Positions 6,086 through 7,809 of a stretch of DNA of 7,809 nt are shown in pieces. The stretch covers positions 1-7,809 of the forward strand of contig CAZYWA010000388.1 in assembly GCA_964650975.1 (NCBI GenBank), read 5' to 3'. Positions within the stretch are counted from its first letter, which is position 1, and every line of letters begins with the position of its first letter. The notes beneath the pieces were generated by a model. The model was not told the origin of the DNA, ran no database searches, and was given only the letters and a program-made list of their open reading frames with translations. This stretch comes from CAZYWA01 sp964650975 [NCBI: uncultured bacterium]. GTDB taxonomy: Bacteria > JADJOY01. A program made the translations under genes and the position numbers.

Positions 6086-7515
6086 GAAGCGGCACTTTCC
6101 AGGTTGAGCGCCTTGGTCTCGAGGTACTCCTCGAGCCCCCACACACCGAGCTCGCGGCCGCGTCCCGACTGCTTCATCCCGCCGAAGGGAGCCACGGGAT
6201 TGAACGGCGCGCCGTTGAGATGCACCTGTCCGGTGCGGAGGCGCCGCGCCACCCGCTCGGCCCGCTGCGAATCCTTCGACCACACCGCACCGCTCAGCCC
6301 GTAGATCGTGTCGTTGGCGATCCGCACCGCGTCGTCCTCGTCGCCGTACGGGAGGATGCAGAGGACCGGACCGAAGATCTCTTCCTGCGCGATGGTCATG
6401 TCGTTGCGCACGTTGGCGAAGACCGTGGGGCGCACGAAATAGCCACGTTCCAGGCCCGCCGGCGCTTCCGCACCGCCGGTCACGAGGGTCGCACCCTCTT
6501 CGACGCCCTTCCGGATGTAACCGACCACGCGATCGCGCTGCGTCGCCGACACCAGCGGGCCCAGGCGCGGATCGCCGGTCGCCGGATCGCCGACGGTGGT
6601 CTGCTCCGCTTCGTCCTTGGCGATGCGGATCGCTTCGTCCTGCAGCGAGGCGGGCACCAGCATCCGGGTCCAGGCCGAGCACGTCTGGCCCGAGTTGAGG
6701 AAGCTATTTTGCACTCCCGAGCGCACCGCCTTCTCGAAGTCGGCGTCGTCGAGGATCACGTTGGCCGATTTCCCGCCCAGCTCGAGGGCCACGCGCTTCA
6801 CGGTCTTGGCGGCGAGCTCGGCCACCCGCCGGCCGGCACGCGTCGAGCCGGTGAAGGACACCATGTCCACCTCCGGGTGGGACGCGATCGCCTCCCCCAC
6901 CACCGGTCCGTAGCCGGTGAGGAAGTTGTAGACCCCTGGCGGCAGACCCGCGGCGTCCACGATCTCCGCGAACGCGAAGCACGAGAGCGGCACCACCTCG
7001 CTCGGTTTGAGCACCACGGTGCAGCCCGCGGCGAGCGCCGGCGCGACCTTCGCGGCGATCTGGTGGATCGGGTAGTTCCAGGGCGTGATCGCACCCACCA
7101 CACCGACCGGCTCCTTCACCACCAGCGTGTTCCCGGAACGCTCGTCGAAGGCGAAGCTCTCGACCAGGCTCGCGTAGAAGCCGAGCGTGAACGCTGGAAA
7201 GCCCACGTGCACTTGTGCCGCGGCCTTGAGCGGCGCTCCCAGCTCACTGGCGATGAGCTGCGCCAGCTCGTCTTGTCGCGCCATCAGGCCCGCGGAGATC
7301 TTGCGCAGAAACTCGGCGCGCTCGGCCGGCGAGGTCCGCGACCACGGCTCGAACGCGGCGCGCGCCGCGGCCACCGCGTCGTCGACGTCGCGCGGGCTGC
7401 CGTCGGGAATGCGCCCGATCACCTCCTCGGTCGCCGAGTTGGTCACGTCGAACGTGGCGCTGCCGTGCGGCGCTACCCATTTACCGCCGATCAGGAACCG
7501 ATCGTGAACGCGCAC
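6082..7515 (-). CDS. NAD(P)-dependent aldehyde dehydrogenase, non-acylating ALDH superfamily
   Basis: A 477-aa cytosolic enzyme oxidising an aldehyde to the carboxylic acid with NAD(P)+; this is the normal family length. Recognisable parts are the N-terminal IGGKWV (9-14), TPWNYP with Asn147 that stabilises the thiohemiacetal, the cofactor-binding KPSE (Lys170), FTGST (221-225), the general-base motif ELGGKS (Glu245), catalytic Cys279 in SGQTCSAW (codon 6681-6679), and EEIFGP (Glu379), which contacts the nicotinamide ribose. GTG at 7515-7513 is preferred as start because AAAGGTGGG (7530-7522) sits six bases ahead and the family N-terminus begins there; a TTG at 7539 is in frame but has no such site. 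The gene ends in a 4-nt overlap with the P450, so the two are almost certainly one operon. The substrate cannot be told from sequence; context suggests a hydrophobic or terpenoid-like aldehyde, while succinate-semialdehyde-type activity (linking to the dehydratase) is a less supported option. Confidence 0.95.
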   Translation of the reverse strand: MRVHDRFLIGGKWVAPHGSATFDVTNSATEEVIGRIPDGSPRDVDDAVAAARAAFEPWSRTSPAERAEFLRKISAGLMARQDELAQLIASELGAPLKAAAQVHVGFPAFTLGFYASLVESFAFDERSGNTLVVKEPVGVVGAITPWNYPIHQIAAKVAPALAAGCTVVLKPSEVVPLSCFAFAEIVDAAGLPPGVYNFLTGYGPVVGEAIASHPEVDMVSFTGSTRAGRRVAELAAKTVKRVALELGGKSANVILDDADFEKAVRSGVQNSFLNSGQTCSAWTRMLVPASLQDEAIRIAKDEAEQTTVGDPATGDPRLGPLVSATQRDRVVGYIRKGVEEGATLVTGGAEAPAGLERGYFVRPTVFANVRNDMTIAQEEIFGPVLCILPYGDEDDAVRIANDTIYGLSGAVWSKDSQRAERVARRLRTGQVHLNGAPFNPVAPFGGMKQSGRGRELGVWGLEEYLETKALNLESAAS

Positions 7516-7521
7516 GGCCGA

Positions 7522-7530
7522 CCCACCTTT
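7522..7530 (-). promoter_or_regulatory. Ribosome binding site fixing the aldehyde dehydrogenase start
   Basis: AAAGGTGGG on the minus strand, close to the consensus AAGGAGG, is spaced six bases from the GTG at 7515. It decides in favour of this start over the in-frame TTG at 7539. Confidence 0.6.
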
Positions 7531-7563
7531 CTGGCCCAAGCTCGAACCCGGACCTCGCAGACG

Positions 7564-7809
7564 TCAGTTTGGATAGCGATCGAGGAGCTTGGTCACGGCA
7601 TACTCGACGCGCTTTCGCACCGTCGCCTCGTCGACGTCGTCCCACGGGCCTCCCTGGCAGCGTCCCGACCAGAGCCGCGCACCGTCCGCGGCACGCACCA
7701 GCTCGACGTCGAGGCTCAAGTGCGTGGTGCGCTCGCCCTGCCCCTTCTCGGACTCGACCTCGGCCCGCACCGTGAGCCTCACCAACGCGTCGGCTCCGGC
7801 GGCCTGTGC
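7564..7809 (-). CDS. Unrecognised protein, C-terminal 81 residues; possibly an envelope lipoprotein domain; 5' end outside window
   Basis: The frame is open from the right edge to a TGA at 7566-7564 and reads GADALVRLTVRAEVES..., then LSLDVELVRAADGARLWSG, and ends in VEYAVTKLLDRYPN. Alternating hydrophobic beta-strand segments, a 'D/ADGxxLWSG' turn and a C-terminal helix ending in a Pro are reminiscent of the TolB/CsgG-like and DUF799/DUF4136-type lipoprotein domains of Gram-negative bacteria, where a GAD-like strand is followed by a strand ending in 'G..LW'. I cannot name the family with confidence. The single Cys in the visible part is not in a lipobox, and any signal peptide would lie outside the window. 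TTG (7785) and GTG (7782) codons exist inside, but strong periodicity continues to the edge, so a start beyond the window is more likely. The gene lies 48 nt upstream of the aldehyde dehydrogenase start on the same strand, so it may be the first visible gene of that operon. Confidence 0.6.
   Translation of the reverse strand, partial: AQAAGADALVRLTVRAEVESEKGQGERTTHLSLDVELVRAADGARLWSGRCQGGPWDDVDEATVRKRVEYAVTKLLDRYPN

Noticed and set aside
4740-6146. 468-codon - strand frame overlapping the second P450
   Set aside because: It is frame-shifted relative to a P450 with every expected motif, and Arg/Pro/Ala-rich; a shadow.

Overview
The window is GC-rich (roughly two thirds G+C by eye), gene-dense bacterial DNA with GTG starts, short intergenic gaps and very long out-of-frame open stretches typical of such composition. 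No ribosomal or other marker gene is present, so the lineage cannot be fixed. Gene content and codon use would fit a high-GC Gram-negative such as a Myxococcota/deltaproteobacterial, Eisenbacteria-like or Acidobacteria-like organism, but this is inference. A secreted Mip/FkpA-type FKBP and a possible lipoprotein favour a cell with a periplasm.

Left half, + strand: the 3' end of a dihydrolipoyl dehydrogenase gene (E3 of 2-oxoacid dehydrogenase complexes), a 73-nt gap, a 443-aa cytochrome P450 with an unusual I-helix and an expanded cysteine loop (906-2237), a 45-nt gap holding a possible promoter, and a 507-aa protein of the 4-hydroxybutyryl-CoA dehydratase / HpaB superfamily (2283-3806). The last keeps the four [4Fe-4S] ligand types but with one residue missing between the His and the third Cys.

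Middle: between the convergent genes at 3806 and 3934 lies an almost register-perfect palindrome (3811-3915, 40-pair arms). It is probably a bidirectional terminator or a dispersed palindromic repeat.

Right half, - strand, in transcription order: the 3' end of an unrecognised gene, possibly for an envelope lipoprotein (7809-7564); an NAD(P)-dependent aldehyde dehydrogenase (7515-6082); a class-I-type bacterial P450 whose GTG start overlaps the aldehyde dehydrogenase stop (GTGA; 6085-4823); and, after 79 nt with its own candidate extended -10 promoter, a secreted FKBP-type prolyl isomerase (4743-3934).

Functionally, the window puts two P450s of different types, an aldehyde dehydrogenase and a radical-type CoA dehydratase homologue within 6.6 kb. 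The aldehyde dehydrogenase and second P450 look like one co-translated unit for oxidising a hydrophobic substrate. The first P450 and the dehydratase may form a second unit. No ferredoxin or ferredoxin reductase is seen for either P450. No tRNA, rRNA, CRISPR array or insertion sequence was recognised. The most unusual items are the first P450, which lacks the O2-activating acid/alcohol pair, the altered cluster-ligand spacing in the dehydratase homologue, and the large palindrome.
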